A stretch of 64,000 nucleotides of DNA from Flavobacteriaceae bacterium (GCA_947456815.1 CANGTL010000001.1:1-64000), one strand, 5' to 3'. Positions 27,504-37,285 are shown, counted from the first letter of the stretch. Notes: generated by a model from the letters alone, not told the origin. A program made the numbers and translations.

Positions 27504-27917
27504 ATGATGTATAGAGATTTTTCAATTCCTTGTTTACTATCCCTACCAAAAATTACGGATACTCGAGGAAATTTATCATTTCTACAAAATAATGATCAAA
27601 TTCCTTTTGAAATCAAGCGAGTATTTTGGATATATGATGTGCCAGGTGGCGAAACTCGTGGTGGTCATGCTTTAAAAACTCAGCAGGAGTTGATAATCGT
27701 TCTCAGCGGTAGTCTCGATATAATTGTTTCTGACAGGAATAATGTCAAAACTCAGTATTGTTTGAATCGATCTTACAATGCATTGTACATTCCTCCAATG
27801 TTTTGGCGTCATATGGAGAATTTTTCGACGAATTCTGTGTCTGTACATTTGTCTAGTGCCGAATTTTCAGAAGCTGATTATTTCAGAAATTTCGATGAGT
27901 TTATAAGCAAAAAGTAA
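27504..27917 (+). CDS. dTDP-4-keto-6-deoxyglucose 3,4-ketoisomerase-like protein, copy 1 (FdtA/QdtA/WxcM family)
   Basis: A 137-residue cupin of the FdtA/QdtA family, which moves the keto group from C4 to C3 of the dTDP sugar before transamination. Typical features are the DTRGNLSFLQ start motif, PFEIKRVFWIYDVPGGETRG, the cupin His in RGGHALKTQQEL, and LYIPPMFWRHMENF. A paralogue follows six bases later, so one may be FdtA-like and the other QdtA-like, or one may have drifted. The product stereochemistry (Fuc3N or Qui3N) cannot be read from sequence alone. Confidence 0.88.
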   Translation: MMYRDFSIPCLLSLPKITDTRGNLSFLQNNDQIPFEIKRVFWIYDVPGGETRGGHALKTQQELIIVLSGSLDIIVSDRNNVKTQYCLNRSYNALYIPPMFWRHMENFSTNSVSVHLSSAEFSEADYFRNFDEFISKK

Positions 27918-27923
27918 GCGACT

Positions 27924-28340
27924 ATGAAAACATCAACGGTCTTTGATTGTTCCTTAATAACACTACCAATAAATCACCAAAAAAATGGAAATTTGACGGC
28001 AGTAAGTAATGGCGTCCAAGTTCCTTTTGATATTAAAAGAGTCTATTATCTCTACGATATTCCAGGCGGATTTAGTCGAGGAGGGCACGGACATCTCGAA
28101 CTACAACAACTTATCGTTGCGCTAAGTGGCAGTTTTGATATCATTGTAGATGATGGAAAAGTAAAAAGAACATTTCATCTATCGCGCCCAAATGTTGGAT
28201 TGTACATGCCATCAGGCTTGTGGAGAGAGCTTGACAATTTCTCAAGCGGCTCTATTTGCTTTGTATTAGCTTCCATCGAATATGATGAAAAAGATTATTT
28301 TAGAGATTACGATAAATTTTTAGATTTTAAATTCAAATGA
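27924..28340 (+). CDS. dTDP-4-keto-6-deoxyglucose 3,4-ketoisomerase-like protein, copy 2 (FdtA/QdtA/WxcM family)
   Basis: A 138-residue paralogue of the gene just upstream, with the same landmarks: NGNLTAVSNGVQVPFDIKRV, YYLYDIPGGFSRGGHGHLEL, SGSFDIIVDDGKVKRTFHL, and LYMPSGLWRELDNFSSGS. It has GHGHLELQQL where copy 1 has GHALKTQQEL, so the metal/active-site edge differs. Its stop overlaps the next start by four bases (ATGA), so it is tightly coupled to the double acyltransferase gene. Confidence 0.88.
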   Translation: MKTSTVFDCSLITLPINHQKNGNLTAVSNGVQVPFDIKRVYYLYDIPGGFSRGGHGHLELQQLIVALSGSFDIIVDDGKVKRTFHLSRPNVGLYMPSGLWRELDNFSSGSICFVLASIEYDEKDYFRDYDKFLDFKFK

Positions 28341-30250
28341 TTACTCTAAAAAAATACCAAGGGTCTGAAAAAGAAGCTTGGGATAATTTCATAAAAAATT
28401 CTCGAGCCAATTCGTTTCTATTGTTCCGTGACTTCATCGAATATCATTCCGATAGATTTGAAGATTTTTCTTTAATGATTTATCGCAAGGGAAAGTTGGA
28501 GGCAGTTTTGCCTGGAAACATTAAAGAGTCAATTTTTTATTCGCATCAAGGGCTAACTTATGGTGGACTTGTAACATCTTCCAAACTAACCGCCACTGAT
28601 GTCTTGGCAATTTTTTCTGAGATATCATTTTTTCTGCAAGGAAATGGAATCACCGAGGTCTACTATAAGTTATTACCGTTTATTTATCATAAACAACCAA
28701 TGCAAGAGGATGTTTATGCTCTGTACCGACTTGGAGCAAAAAGAGTCTCTTGTACAATTTCAAGCACGATTTTCAGAAAGGAAAAAGTTCCTTTCAACGA
28801 GTCAAGGAAAAGTGGCATCAGAAAAGCACTGAACAATGGTGTTGTAGTGGAAGTTTGCGAAGAATTTGATGCTTTTTGGGATATCCTCAACGAGAATTTA
28901 TTAAATAATCATGGCGTTAAGCCTGTTCATACCGTTGAAGAAATTCAAAAATTAAAGCAATTCTTTCCGGATAATATCATTTTGGTTTCGTCCAGATTGA
29001 ATGATAGAATGATTGCTGGGACCGTTCTGTTTTTAATGGGTGACTTGATACATGTTCAGTACATTTCCGCTAATGCTGAAGGAAAATTAATCGGGGCTAT
29101 TGATCTATTATTTGATGAAATCATAAACAAATTATTCACCTCTGTATCAATAGTTGATTTTGGTCATTCGAATGAAGACTCCGGTAATTATCTGAATGAA
29201 CGATTAATTTTTCAAAAGGAAGGATTTGGAGGGAGAGGAGTTGTCTATGAAACATTCCATTACAAATTGTCATCTTATTTGCTTTCGCCACCAAAAGAAC
29301 TGGAGATTAAAGAACAATCGTCATTGCAAATTATCGAGGCAAACGATTATAAGAAGCTTTTCCCAACCGATCCAAATCCGTTCATTAGCGAAGGTTTTAT
29401 AAGCTTAAATTCAAATAAAGTAGATCGCATTGTCAGGCTAGTTCAAGATGTTGATAAGGTTCAACTAGGGCTCGTCGCAGGAATTAAAGATGATGTCTTA
29501 TTGGCACCATTCTCCGCTCCGTTTGGTGGATTTCATCACAAAGGAGAGAGCATTTATACGTCTGTTATCGAGTCTTTTGTCTCCGATTTGCAGTTGTTTG
29601 CCATCAATTCAGGGATCAAGGAAATTAGAATCACCTTACCTCCAGATATGTATAATAATCGCAACAATGCCAAACTCACCAACGTTTTGATGCGAAAAGG
29701 TTTTCAAACTCCAATTCCGGATATCACCAATCACATCGATTTGAAGCGATTCAAAAATGTCTTTACCCATAATTCCAGTCGAACGTATTACAATCAGGCC
29801 CTTAATAAAGGACTTTCATTTGCTGAGACAAACATAAATAGTGACAAAAACGCTATCTATGATTTGATTGTTGAGAATAGAATTCGAATGGGTAGACCGA
29901 TTCATATGTCGTTCGAGGATGTTTTGAAGACCACAAACCTCTTTCCGACCGATTTTTTCAAAATTGTAAATGCCGATCAAGAAATAATTGCGGGCGCCAT
30001 TATGTATCGTTTTCACAAAGAAATTGTTTACGCGTTGCTTTGGGGAGATGATTTGAAAGGCAGAAGTGATCGTGCAATGGATTTCCTTGTTTTCAATTTA
30101 TGGAGTCACTATAAAGCGTCAGGTTTTCATTACATCGACCTCGGAATTTCCACTGTTGAAGGTATTCCAAATGAGGGTTTACTCAGATTCAAGGAAACAC
30201 ATGAATGTCAATCTTCACTCCGCTTTCATTTTAAATGGAAATCAAAATAG
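28337..30250 (+). CDS. Fused double GNAT/FemAB-like acyltransferase
   Basis: A 637-residue protein made of two acyltransferase-like halves. Residues 1 to about 310 have a FemAB/GNAT pattern (NSRANSFLLFRDFIEYH, then GTVLFLMGDLIHVQYISANA, and VDFGHSNEDSGNYLNERLIF). Residues about 340-637 repeat it (FGGFHHKGESIYTSVIESF, then GAIMYRFHKEIVYALLWGDD and IDLGISTVEGIPNEGLLRFK). Single-half relatives are common next to fdtA-type genes and probably N-acylate the amino sugar; here two are in one chain. The acyl donor and acceptor are not known. It sits between the ketoisomerases and a divergent DegT-like gene. Confidence 0.78.
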   Translation: MITLKKYQGSEKEAWDNFIKNSRANSFLLFRDFIEYHSDRFEDFSLMIYRKGKLEAVLPGNIKESIFYSHQGLTYGGLVTSSKLTATDVLAIFSEISFFLQGNGITEVYYKLLPFIYHKQPMQEDVYALYRLGAKRVSCTISSTIFRKEKVPFNESRKSGIRKALNNGVVVEVCEEFDAFWDILNENLLNNHGVKPVHTVEEIQKLKQFFPDNIILVSSRLNDRMIAGTVLFLMGDLIHVQYISANAEGKLIGAIDLLFDEIINKLFTSVSIVDFGHSNEDSGNYLNERLIFQKEGFGGRGVVYETFHYKLSSYLLSPPKELEIKEQSSLQIIEANDYKKLFPTDPNPFISEGFISLNSNKVDRIVRLVQDVDKVQLGLVAGIKDDVLLAPFSAPFGGFHHKGESIYTSVIESFVSDLQLFAINSGIKEIRITLPPDMYNNRNNAKLTNVLMRKGFQTPIPDITNHIDLKRFKNVFTHNSSRTYYNQALNKGLSFAETNINSDKNAIYDLIVENRIRMGRPIHMSFEDVLKTTNLFPTDFFKIVNADQEIIAGAIMYRFHKEIVYALLWGDDLKGRSDRAMDFLVFNLWSHYKASGFHYIDLGISTVEGIPNEGLLRFKETHECQSSLRFHFKWKSK

Positions 30251-30261
30251 CCTGAATTACT

Positions 30262-31227
30262 ATGTTTATTTTCAATCCAGATCAGCATCTCACGCCATCC
30301 TACCGCATCGGTCCATTCACAACGGCTGATGTAGGAAGAAATTCCAAAATGTTAGCTGATGATTTTGCGGTGCAATATTTCAACAGTCGATTTGGCCAGA
30401 ATAAATGGCAGTACACGTTTAATGGAAGAGAGGCAATTCGCTTGGCTTTGAAAAAATATGAGCTGCAAGCCACGGACCTCGTTACGATTCTAACCACCTC
30501 GCAAAATTTTTATATCAGCTCCTGTGTCACAAATACAATAGAATCTTTTTGTCAGTGGAATCGAGAACTCACTCCTGAAACAAAACTGATTTTTGTTAAT
30601 CACGAATTTGGCTATCCTTATCCGAATATGCAAGAATTAGTAGCGACTGGTTTGCCAATTATTGAAGATTGTTGCACAACTTTTTTTAGTCAGGATGAAG
30701 CAGGAGCCGTAGGATCATATGGAGACTTTTCCGTGTATAGTTTTCCGAAATTTTTTCCAATTCAAATAGGAGGTTTATTAGTGTCGAATAGAAGTAAAGA
30801 TTTTCAAGTAAATAGTCGTCTTTTGAATGTTGAAAAACAACATATTGAAAATGTGGTCTCTTTTTACCTTCGTCAGGAGAAATCCCTCTTGGTAACTAGA
30901 AAAGACAATTATGATTATGCTGTTCGTTTGTTTTCAAAATTGGGTCTCATACCTCGTTTTTCTGAACATATTAAATCAATTCCATCGGTTTTGATACTGA
31001 GTAACAATGGAGTAATTCATGACCTTAATCAACTTAAGTTATCTCTTTACGATCATGGAATTCAGAATAGTATTTTCTACGGTGAAGATGCATTTTTTAT
31101 ACCCATTCATCAAAATCTGAGGACTTCGGACTTAGATTATTTTTATGAAGTTATCTCGTTCTTTGTTGAGAATGGTACAATAAGTAACTATCAAAGTCGC
31201 TTTTCAGAAGGTAATACAAATAATTAA
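30262..31227 (+). CDS. Divergent DegT/DnrJ/EryC1/StrS-like PLP protein
   Basis: A 321-residue relative of sugar aminotransferases, shorter than the usual 370 or so. The PLP-contacting Asp136 (PIIEDCCTTFF) and a Lys163 in YSFPKFFPIQIGGLLVSN align with the family's Asp/Lys pair and spacing, so cofactor binding seems kept. The N-terminal substrate region and the C-terminal HxxYP-type segment are not recognisable. It lies in a module that also has an ordinary FdtB, so it may act on a different substrate or have a non-transaminase role. Function uncertain. Confidence 0.65.
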   Translation: MFIFNPDQHLTPSYRIGPFTTADVGRNSKMLADDFAVQYFNSRFGQNKWQYTFNGREAIRLALKKYELQATDLVTILTTSQNFYISSCVTNTIESFCQWNRELTPETKLIFVNHEFGYPYPNMQELVATGLPIIEDCCTTFFSQDEAGAVGSYGDFSVYSFPKFFPIQIGGLLVSNRSKDFQVNSRLLNVEKQHIENVVSFYLRQEKSLLVTRKDNYDYAVRLFSKLGLIPRFSEHIKSIPSVLILSNNGVIHDLNQLKLSLYDHGIQNSIFYGEDAFFIPIHQNLRTSDLDYFYEVISFFVENGTISNYQSRFSEGNTNN

Positions 31228-31278
31228 AATCAATTAGGAAAACTAAGTCGTAGTAGAGATTTCATAAATCGAAAGTAA

Positions 31279-31785
31279 ATGAATATTGCCAACATTAATT
31301 TAGGAAAAAATGTCAAAGTTGAAATTGATTCAAATATCAATAATATCAAAATTGGCGACAATACGCGAATCGCAAACCGTGTTAAGATTTTTGGTTCGGA
31401 AGATAATATACTTGAAATCGGGATGAATAGTTATGTCGGAATGAATTCTCTCATTGAAGGATTCAATGCCAAGCTCATTATAGGTGATCATGTCAGCATC
31501 GCTCCAAACGTTAATATCATCACAGGTTCTGGTCCGAACGCATCTCCAGCAATGCAAAAGGTTTTCGGGACTACACGCGGTCCAGTAACGATTGGAGATC
31601 ACACATGGATTGGCGGGAACGCTACCATTATGCCCAATGTTACACTAGGCAATTATTGCGTGGTTGCGGCGAATAGTTTTGTAAACAAATCGTTCCCTGA
31701 TTATTCAATTATAGGAGGAACACCAGCAAAACTTATCAGAACTTTAACTCCAAGTGAAATAGAAATACTACACTCTAATGATTAA
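31279..31785 (+). CDS. Left-handed beta-helix acyltransferase (hexapeptide repeat)
   Basis: A 168-residue LbH-type acyltransferase. Hexapeptide-like turns ([37 protein letters not shown]) run through most of the protein, with the conserved end [19 protein letters not shown]. The family includes FdtC and QdtC, which N-acetylate dTDP-3-amino sugars with acetyl-CoA. Its place just before fdtB (eight-base overlap) supports that role, although the double GNAT protein is a rival candidate. Confidence 0.85.
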   Translation: MNIANINLGKNVKVEIDSNINNIKIGDNTRIANRVKIFGSEDNILEIGMNSYVGMNSLIEGFNAKLIIGDHVSIAPNVNIITGSGPNASPAMQKVFGTTRGPVTIGDHTWIGGNATIMPNVTLGNYCVVAANSFVNKSFPDYSIIGGTPAKLIRTLTPSEIEILHSND

Positions 31786-32902
31786 ATTTTTAGATCTTCA
31801 AAAAATAAATGCTCAATATGCTGATGAGTTGAAACAAGTAGTTTCAGAAGTAATAGACTCTGGTTGGTTTTTAATGGGAGAAAAGCTTTCCAATTTCGAA
31901 ACGAAATTAGCAAAATATACAGGAGCTACTCACGCCATTGGAGTTGCCAACGGATTGGACGCATTGCGTTTGATCTTAAAAGCCTATATGGATATGGGAC
32001 TTATGAAAGCAGGAGATGAAGTAATCGTTCCAGCCAATACTTACATTGCTTCAGTTTTGGCAATTACGGACAATGGTTTGATTCCAGTTTTTGTAGAACC
32101 AGATGCTAAATCATATAATTTAGATTTGACTCTGATAGAAAAAGCATTGACACAAAAAACCAAAGCAATTATGGTAGTGCATTTGTACGGTCAAGTTTGT
32201 TGGAATTCAGATTTAAATCTTCTTGCTAAAAAGCACAATTTAAAAATTATAGAAGACAATGCCCAAGCCATTGGCGCCGAATGGAATGGAATTAAGACCG
32301 GAGCATTGGGTGATGCAGCCGGATTTAGTTTTTATCCAGGGAAAAATTTAGGAGCGCTTGGCGATGCCGGTGCTGTAACCACAAATGATTCTGACTTGGC
32401 AGAACGAGTAAGAGCACTAGGAAATTACGGAAGCAGAAAAAAGTATGTTAATGAATTTCAAGGATTGAACAGCAGATTGGACGAAATTCAAGCTGCTTTT
32501 TTAGAAGTGAAATTAAAATACATCGATACTGAAAATCAGTACCGAAGACAATTAGCCGCTAGATATTTAAAAGGAATTACGAATCCTACTATTGGATTGC
32601 CGTTTCCAAACAATACAAGTTCTTCTCCAGAATTCAACGCTGAACATGTATGGCATTTGTTTGTAATCCGCCATGCGAAAAGAGACGAATTGCAAAACTA
32701 CCTGACTGAAAAAGGAATCCAAACGTTGATTCATTATCCAATTCCACCGAACAAGCAATTGGCTTATAAGTCCTATAACCATTTAGATTTCCCAATTACC
32801 AACTTGATTCACGAAGAAGTTTTGAGTTTGCCTTTAAGTCCTGTAATGACTTTTGAAGAAGTAAATGAAGTCATTGTGGCTTTGAATAATTTTACACTTT
32901 AA
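31778..32902 (+). CDS. dTDP-3-amino-3,6-dideoxyhexose transaminase (FdtB/QdtB type)
   Basis: A 374-residue DegT-family aminotransferase that aminates the 3-keto dTDP sugar made by FdtA/QdtA. Motifs are [31 protein letters not shown], the PLP Asp in [16 protein letters not shown], the Schiff-base Lys in [20 protein letters not shown], and [12 protein letters not shown]. The start overlaps the acyltransferase gene by eight bases. It completes the RmlB-FdtA-FdtB-acyltransferase path to dTDP-Fuc3NAc or Qui3NAc; which of the two is undetermined. Confidence 0.92.
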   Translation: MIKFLDLQKINAQYADELKQVVSEVIDSGWFLMGEKLSNFETKLAKYTGATHAIGVANGLDALRLILKAYMDMGLMKAGDEVIVPANTYIASVLAITDNGLIPVFVEPDAKSYNLDLTLIEKALTQKTKAIMVVHLYGQVCWNSDLNLLAKKHNLKIIEDNAQAIGAEWNGIKTGALGDAAGFSFYPGKNLGALGDAGAVTTNDSDLAERVRALGNYGSRKKYVNEFQGLNSRLDEIQAAFLEVKLKYIDTENQYRRQLAARYLKGITNPTIGLPFPNNTSSSPEFNAEHVWHLFVIRHAKRDELQNYLTEKGIQTLIHYPIPPNKQLAYKSYNHLDFPITNLIHEEVLSLPLSPVMTFEEVNEVIVALNNFTL

Positions 32903-32938
32903 TGACACAAAAAACTACTAACCAAAAATCAACCAAAA

Positions 32939-33634
32939 ATGATACAAGCTTCTAAATACCACAACAACAGAAAGCCATGGAATTGGTTAGTATACCAAAG
33001 TGGTGATCAGTTCTTAAACAAATATTCGCCGCATTACAAAGGAAAATTGTATGATTTGGGCTGTGGAGTTCGTTCCTATGAAGCTTTTTTCTTGAATTTT
33101 GCTGAGAGTTATGTTGGCGTCGATTGGGGAGCGAGTGTCCACGATACCAAAGCGGATATTTTCACCGATTTGAACCAACCCTTACCCGTAGCGTCCGAAG
33201 TGGCTGATACTATAGTTTGTTTGTCGGTTTTAGAACATTTGTCCGAGCCACAAACGCTTTTGAATGAGGCCTATCGCATTATGAAGCCAGGTGCTGTAAT
33301 GATTTTACAGGTGCCGTGGCAATGGAGATTGCATGAAGAACCTTATGACTTTTTCCGATACACGCCTTACGGGTTAAAATATTTGTTCGGTAAGGCAGGT
33401 TTTGAAGATGTTGAAGTAGAAGCTACAAGCGGATTCTTTTCGATGTGGTGTTTGAAGTTTAATTATTTTACTTTGGGTCTAATTACCGGACCAAGAATCA
33501 TTAGAGGCATCAAAAAAGTTATCTTTTTGCCACTTTAGTATGTAGGCCAAAAAATTGCACCAACACTAGATAAGTTTGATAATTATTGGGCAGGTGAATC
33601 GCAAGGCTACTATGTAATTGCAAAAAAAAACTAA
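32939..33634 (+). pseudogene. SAM-dependent methyltransferase interrupted by an in-frame TAG
   Basis: The frame opens at ATG 32939 and encodes a class I methyltransferase with SAM motif LYDLGCGVRSYEAFF, then LSVLEHLSEPQTLLNEAYRI and PWQWRLHEEPYDFFRYTPYG. It meets TAG at 33536-33538 after 199 residues. Translation in the same frame continues for 31 more sensible residues (YVGQKIAPTLDKFDNYWAGE and SQGYYVIAKKN) to TAA at 33632. The tail looks like the normal end of this family (LDKFD ... GYYVIAKK), so TAG probably replaced a sense codon such as TGG or CAG. The truncated 199-residue protein may still fold; activity is uncertain. Confidence 0.82.
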
Positions 33635-33666
33635 ATTAATTTTAGAAATAAGATCTAATCGTAAAA

Positions 33667-35154
33667 TTGAATACCAAAACTACCAATTACAAATCTATTT
33701 TCAAAGCGACTTCCATTTTTGGAGGCGTTCAGGTTTTTAATATTCTAATTACGCTGGTTCGGAGTAAAGCGGTGGCTATTTTAATTGGGACTGCCGGAAT
33801 GGGGTTGAACGGCTTGTTCAATTCGGGTTTGAATTTAATTAGAACCCTATCGTCCTTAGGTATTGCAGAAAGTGCCGTTCGCGATATTAGCAAAGCACAC
33901 AGCTCAGAGAATGAAATTGAAATGGCAACCACCGCAACGGTTTTCAAAAGACTGATTTGGTTTACGGCGGCCTTAGGAATTATTTTGACCGTAGCATTTT
34001 CCTCGGTGTTGAGTAGGTTTACTTTTAACTCAACGGAGCACACTACTTCTTATATCTTGCTATCGTCAACTTTTATTTTCGGAACTTTATCGGGCGGAAT
34101 CTATACGCTATTGCGAGGAACTCGGCAAATAAAATATTTAGCGCAAGCCAATGTGTTTGGAGCTATCATTGGACTTTTAGTGGCACTGCCAATATTTTAT
34201 TTTTACGGAATTAAAGGCGTTGTTCCAGCGATTATTGCCACAGCTTTCGGAAATTATTTGGTGTCGCTGTTTTATAAAAACAAAATCAAATTTCAAAAGA
34301 TTGATTTGAGTTGGACAGAAACTTTCGTGCTCGGAAAACCAATGGTTATTTTAGGTTTGAGCTTAACGATTATTAATTTACTCTCTTCAGGTATTGCATT
34401 TGTATTGAATGTCTACATTACAAAAACAGGCACCTTATCCGATTTAGGTCTGTATAATGCAGGTTTAGCTATAGTCGATGGGTATGTCGGAATGGTTTTC
34501 ACGGCTATGGCAACTGACTATTATCCTCGATTATCTAGTGTCATTCATGAAGAAACCAAATGGAAACAATTGGTTAATGAACAAGCCGAACTGGTTTTGA
34601 TTATCTTGAGTATGGTTTTAGTTTTATTAATTTCTACAACTCCTATTTTGATTCGGATCTTATTAAGTAAAGAATTTTTGGCGGCGAAGGATCTTATATT
34701 TTGGGCTGTTTTAGCTATTCCATTGAAGGGTTTAGTTTTTGTTACTGGTTTTGTAATTTTAGCTAAGGGAGATAATAAACTTTTTTTCACTATCGAAATT
34801 ATTGCTAATCTAATTATTTTGGTTTTCAATTTGTTTTTTTATAAGTACTTTGGACTTGAAGGTATGGGGATTTCTATGTTAATCAGCTATTCGCTTTCTT
34901 TAATTCTAATGCTCTATATTTTGAAATCAAGGTACTCGTTTGAATTCTATAGCGAAGTTTTTAGATTATTCTTTAAAGTTTTTTTTGCTTTATCACTATG
35001 CTTGATAAGTATCAAGTGGTTGGGTTATCCATATGCTTATATTCCAGAAGCTATAATTGTAATTGTTACAATTGTTTTTAGTTTACGTGACTTAAATAAG
35101 AGAATGAATCTGAAAGAAATCTATATGAATTTTAAATCAAAGCTGAAAAGTTGA
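33667..35154 (+). CDS. wzx: O-antigen/polysaccharide flippase (Wzx)
   Basis: A 495-residue integral membrane protein with about 12-14 helices that matches the polysaccharide transporter/WzxE group (FKATSIFGGVQVFNILITLV, SKAVAILIGTAGMGLNGLF, GLYNAGLAIVDGYVGMVFTA). It would flip undecaprenyl-linked repeat units across the inner membrane. The start is TTG; no in-frame ATG or GTG fits upstream, and this one gives a normal N-terminus. Its stop overlaps the next start (TTGA). Confidence 0.9.
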   Translation: MNTKTTNYKSIFKATSIFGGVQVFNILITLVRSKAVAILIGTAGMGLNGLFNSGLNLIRTLSSLGIAESAVRDISKAHSSENEIEMATTATVFKRLIWFTAALGIILTVAFSSVLSRFTFNSTEHTTSYILLSSTFIFGTLSGGIYTLLRGTRQIKYLAQANVFGAIIGLLVALPIFYFYGIKGVVPAIIATAFGNYLVSLFYKNKIKFQKIDLSWTETFVLGKPMVILGLSLTIINLLSSGIAFVLNVYITKTGTLSDLGLYNAGLAIVDGYVGMVFTAMATDYYPRLSSVIHEETKWKQLVNEQAELVLIILSMVLVLLISTTPILIRILLSKEFLAAKDLIFWAVLAIPLKGLVFVTGFVILAKGDNKLFFTIEIIANLIILVFNLFFYKYFGLEGMGISMLISYSLSLILMLYILKSRYSFEFYSEVFRLFFKVFFALSLCLISIKWLGYPYAYIPEAIIVIVTIVFSLRDLNKRMNLKEIYMNFKSKLKS

Positions 35155-36119
35155 AAACTACAGTAACAGTTGCGGTGACATCGTACAATTCAGTTTCTTC
35201 AATAATAGAGACTTTAGAGAGTATTTACGAGCAAACGTATTCTAATATTGATTTAATTATTTCCGATGATTTTTCAATGGACAATACTTTGAAATTGGTT
35301 GACGAATGGATTCTTCAGGATCGAATTAAGCATCGATTTTCGAGAATTGAAGTTATAAAAGTGCCGAAAAACACTGGTGTTTCGGCCAATTGCAACAGAT
35401 GTATTGCTGCTTCAAAGTCGGAATGGATAAAGTTTATTGCTGGTGATGATATTTTGTTGCCCAATTGTATTGAAGACAATATACGATTTGCAGAAAATAC
35501 AGAAGATGCTAACATCATTTTCAGTCAAATAAAGGTATATCAGGATGATTTTAAAGAAGTCAACTTTGTCCGAGTCACACCAGATGAATTTCCAAATAAT
35601 TTGATGCATCCAACGTTTTCAGGACAGGAACAATACCAATTGTTGTTGGTTTCAGACCGCATTCACTATACACCATCCTATTTTTTTAATAAAAAAGCTT
35701 TGTTGAAAGTTGGAGGATATGATGAATCCAATCGCTTGGTAGAAGATTACCCGATGTGGTTGAAACTAACATCTTCAGGTGAAAAGCTACACTACTTTCA
35801 TACAGCCACTGTAGGGTATCGTATTCATTCAAAGGCAACTAATAACGTAGGCGATAATGTACTATTTAAACCATCGATTTTCAATACGTTTGCTATTCGC
35901 AAAAAACTAGCCCACCCATATCTGCCATGGGCCGTAGTCAAATCTGAAGAATTTGTTTACAACGCCTCTCGTATTTTTCAAAATTTAGGTTTGAACAAAA
36001 AACACAAATTAAATAGTTTCTTGTATAGAGCGATTTGTTTTTACATGAATCCCTATCATTATCTATACGCCTTCCAAAAAAGATTGCCCAGTAATAAAAA
36101 CAACTTGTTTTACTCATAA
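35151..36119 (+). CDS. Family 2 glycosyltransferase
   Basis: A 322-residue GT-A enzyme. The nucleotide-binding N-terminus TVTVAVTSYNSVSSIIETLE, LIISDDFSMDNTLKLV, and the DxD-type metal site in FIAGDDILLPN are clear. ESNRLVEDYPMWLKL is the acceptor-side ED motif region. It adds one sugar of the repeat unit on the cytoplasmic face; donor and acceptor are unknown. The TTG start overlaps the flippase stop by four bases, and no better start codon exists nearby. Confidence 0.9.
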   Translation: MKTTVTVAVTSYNSVSSIIETLESIYEQTYSNIDLIISDDFSMDNTLKLVDEWILQDRIKHRFSRIEVIKVPKNTGVSANCNRCIAASKSEWIKFIAGDDILLPNCIEDNIRFAENTEDANIIFSQIKVYQDDFKEVNFVRVTPDEFPNNLMHPTFSGQEQYQLLLVSDRIHYTPSYFFNKKALLKVGGYDESNRLVEDYPMWLKLTSSGEKLHYFHTATVGYRIHSKATNNVGDNVLFKPSIFNTFAIRKKLAHPYLPWAVVKSEEFVYNASRIFQNLGLNKKHKLNSFLYRAICFYMNPYHYLYAFQKRLPSNKNNLFYS

Positions 36120-36122
36120 GAA

Positions 36123-37169
36123 ATGAGGCTAAGTATAATTATTCCTGCCTACAAAGTAGAAGATCATATTGAGAAGTGTATTCGAAGCCTCGAAACCCAA
36201 AACCTTCCTCATTCCGATTACGAAATCATAGTAACCAATGACGGCTCACCTGATAAAAGTCGAGAAATTGTAGAAAAATTACAACAGGAATTCTCCAATA
36301 TTTTACTTGTAAATCAAGAGAATCAAGGGGTTTCGATGGCTAGAAATGCAGCACTAGCCATAGCTAAAGGCAATTACATAATGCCAATTGATCCGGATGA
36401 TTATGTTCTGCCAAATACGCTTAGCGCATCTTTAGAAAAAGCGGAACGACAGGATTTAGATGTCTTGTATTTAGGATTCGAAATTTTTGACGCAAATGGA
36501 CTGAGTATATGGCACACCGACTACAGTCAGCAGCAAAGTCAAATCTATAATGGTGTTGAAGGCTATTTTGCATCCCGAGGGAAGTCAGTTCGGGATCCAG
36601 ATCGTTCGTGGGCAATTTTATATAAAAATTCCTTGTTGAATCATTATCAAATTAGATATCCGAAATCAGTTCCTTTTTTGGAAGATGGCTGTTTTTTGGT
36701 GAAAGTGTTTTCAGTTGCAAAGCGGGTTGGATTTGACAATTGCAAATTTCATCAACGTACAACCAGTATTGGATCAGCTACAGTTACGGGTGTTTATTTC
36801 TCGGATAGGGCTATCACCGGATATCTAAATGCCGCTTTAGATATCAAGAAATTTGCATCAGAACAAACTTTATCACCAAAACAAATTGGATTAACCAATC
36901 ACGGTATAGTTAACTTTGTACTTCTGTCTTTATTTCCATTGGTTTCTTTCAATTCATTAGGGCGTTTGTTTCAAACGGTTCAGAAAGTCAAGTCGTTAGG
37001 GTTTTCAAAATTACCAATAGAAGGTGTGGTTTTTCCTTATCATCGCTATGCTTGTAATTTTAATTTTTCTCCATTTTATTTTATTTTGATCATTTTCAAA
37101 GAAAATGCAATAAAAAAACTACGTCTAATTAAGAATTCGAAGGTAGTCTTATTAATTATATACTCTTAA
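36123..37169 (+). CDS. Family 2 glycosyltransferase
   Basis: A 348-residue GT-A enzyme starting MRLSIIIPAYKVEDHIEKCI, with IIVTNDGSPDKSREIVEKL, GVSMARNAALAIAKGNYIMP and the metal-binding IDPDDYVLPN. SVPFLEDGCFLVKVFSVAKR carries the downstream ED motif. It follows the previous transferase by three bases and is the last gene before a 116-base AT-rich gap and the WecD-like gene, where gene content appears to have changed. The sugar donor cannot be assigned. Confidence 0.9.
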   Translation: MRLSIIIPAYKVEDHIEKCIRSLETQNLPHSDYEIIVTNDGSPDKSREIVEKLQQEFSNILLVNQENQGVSMARNAALAIAKGNYIMPIDPDDYVLPNTLSASLEKAERQDLDVLYLGFEIFDANGLSIWHTDYSQQQSQIYNGVEGYFASRGKSVRDPDRSWAILYKNSLLNHYQIRYPKSVPFLEDGCFLVKVFSVAKRVGFDNCKFHQRTTSIGSATVTGVYFSDRAITGYLNAALDIKKFASEQTLSPKQIGLTNHGIVNFVLLSLFPLVSFNSLGRLFQTVQKVKSLGFSKLPIEGVVFPYHRYACNFNFSPFYFILIIFKENAIKKLRLIKNSKVVLLIIYS

Positions 37170-37285
37170 CATAAGCATTTGAATATTTATAATTTTTTTA
37201 TTTGGAATATAAACAAAATTTTAACTGCAACTTACTTCAATATTGAGTTATCAATCTTTAGATTTTAACGTTTTAAAATAAAATA

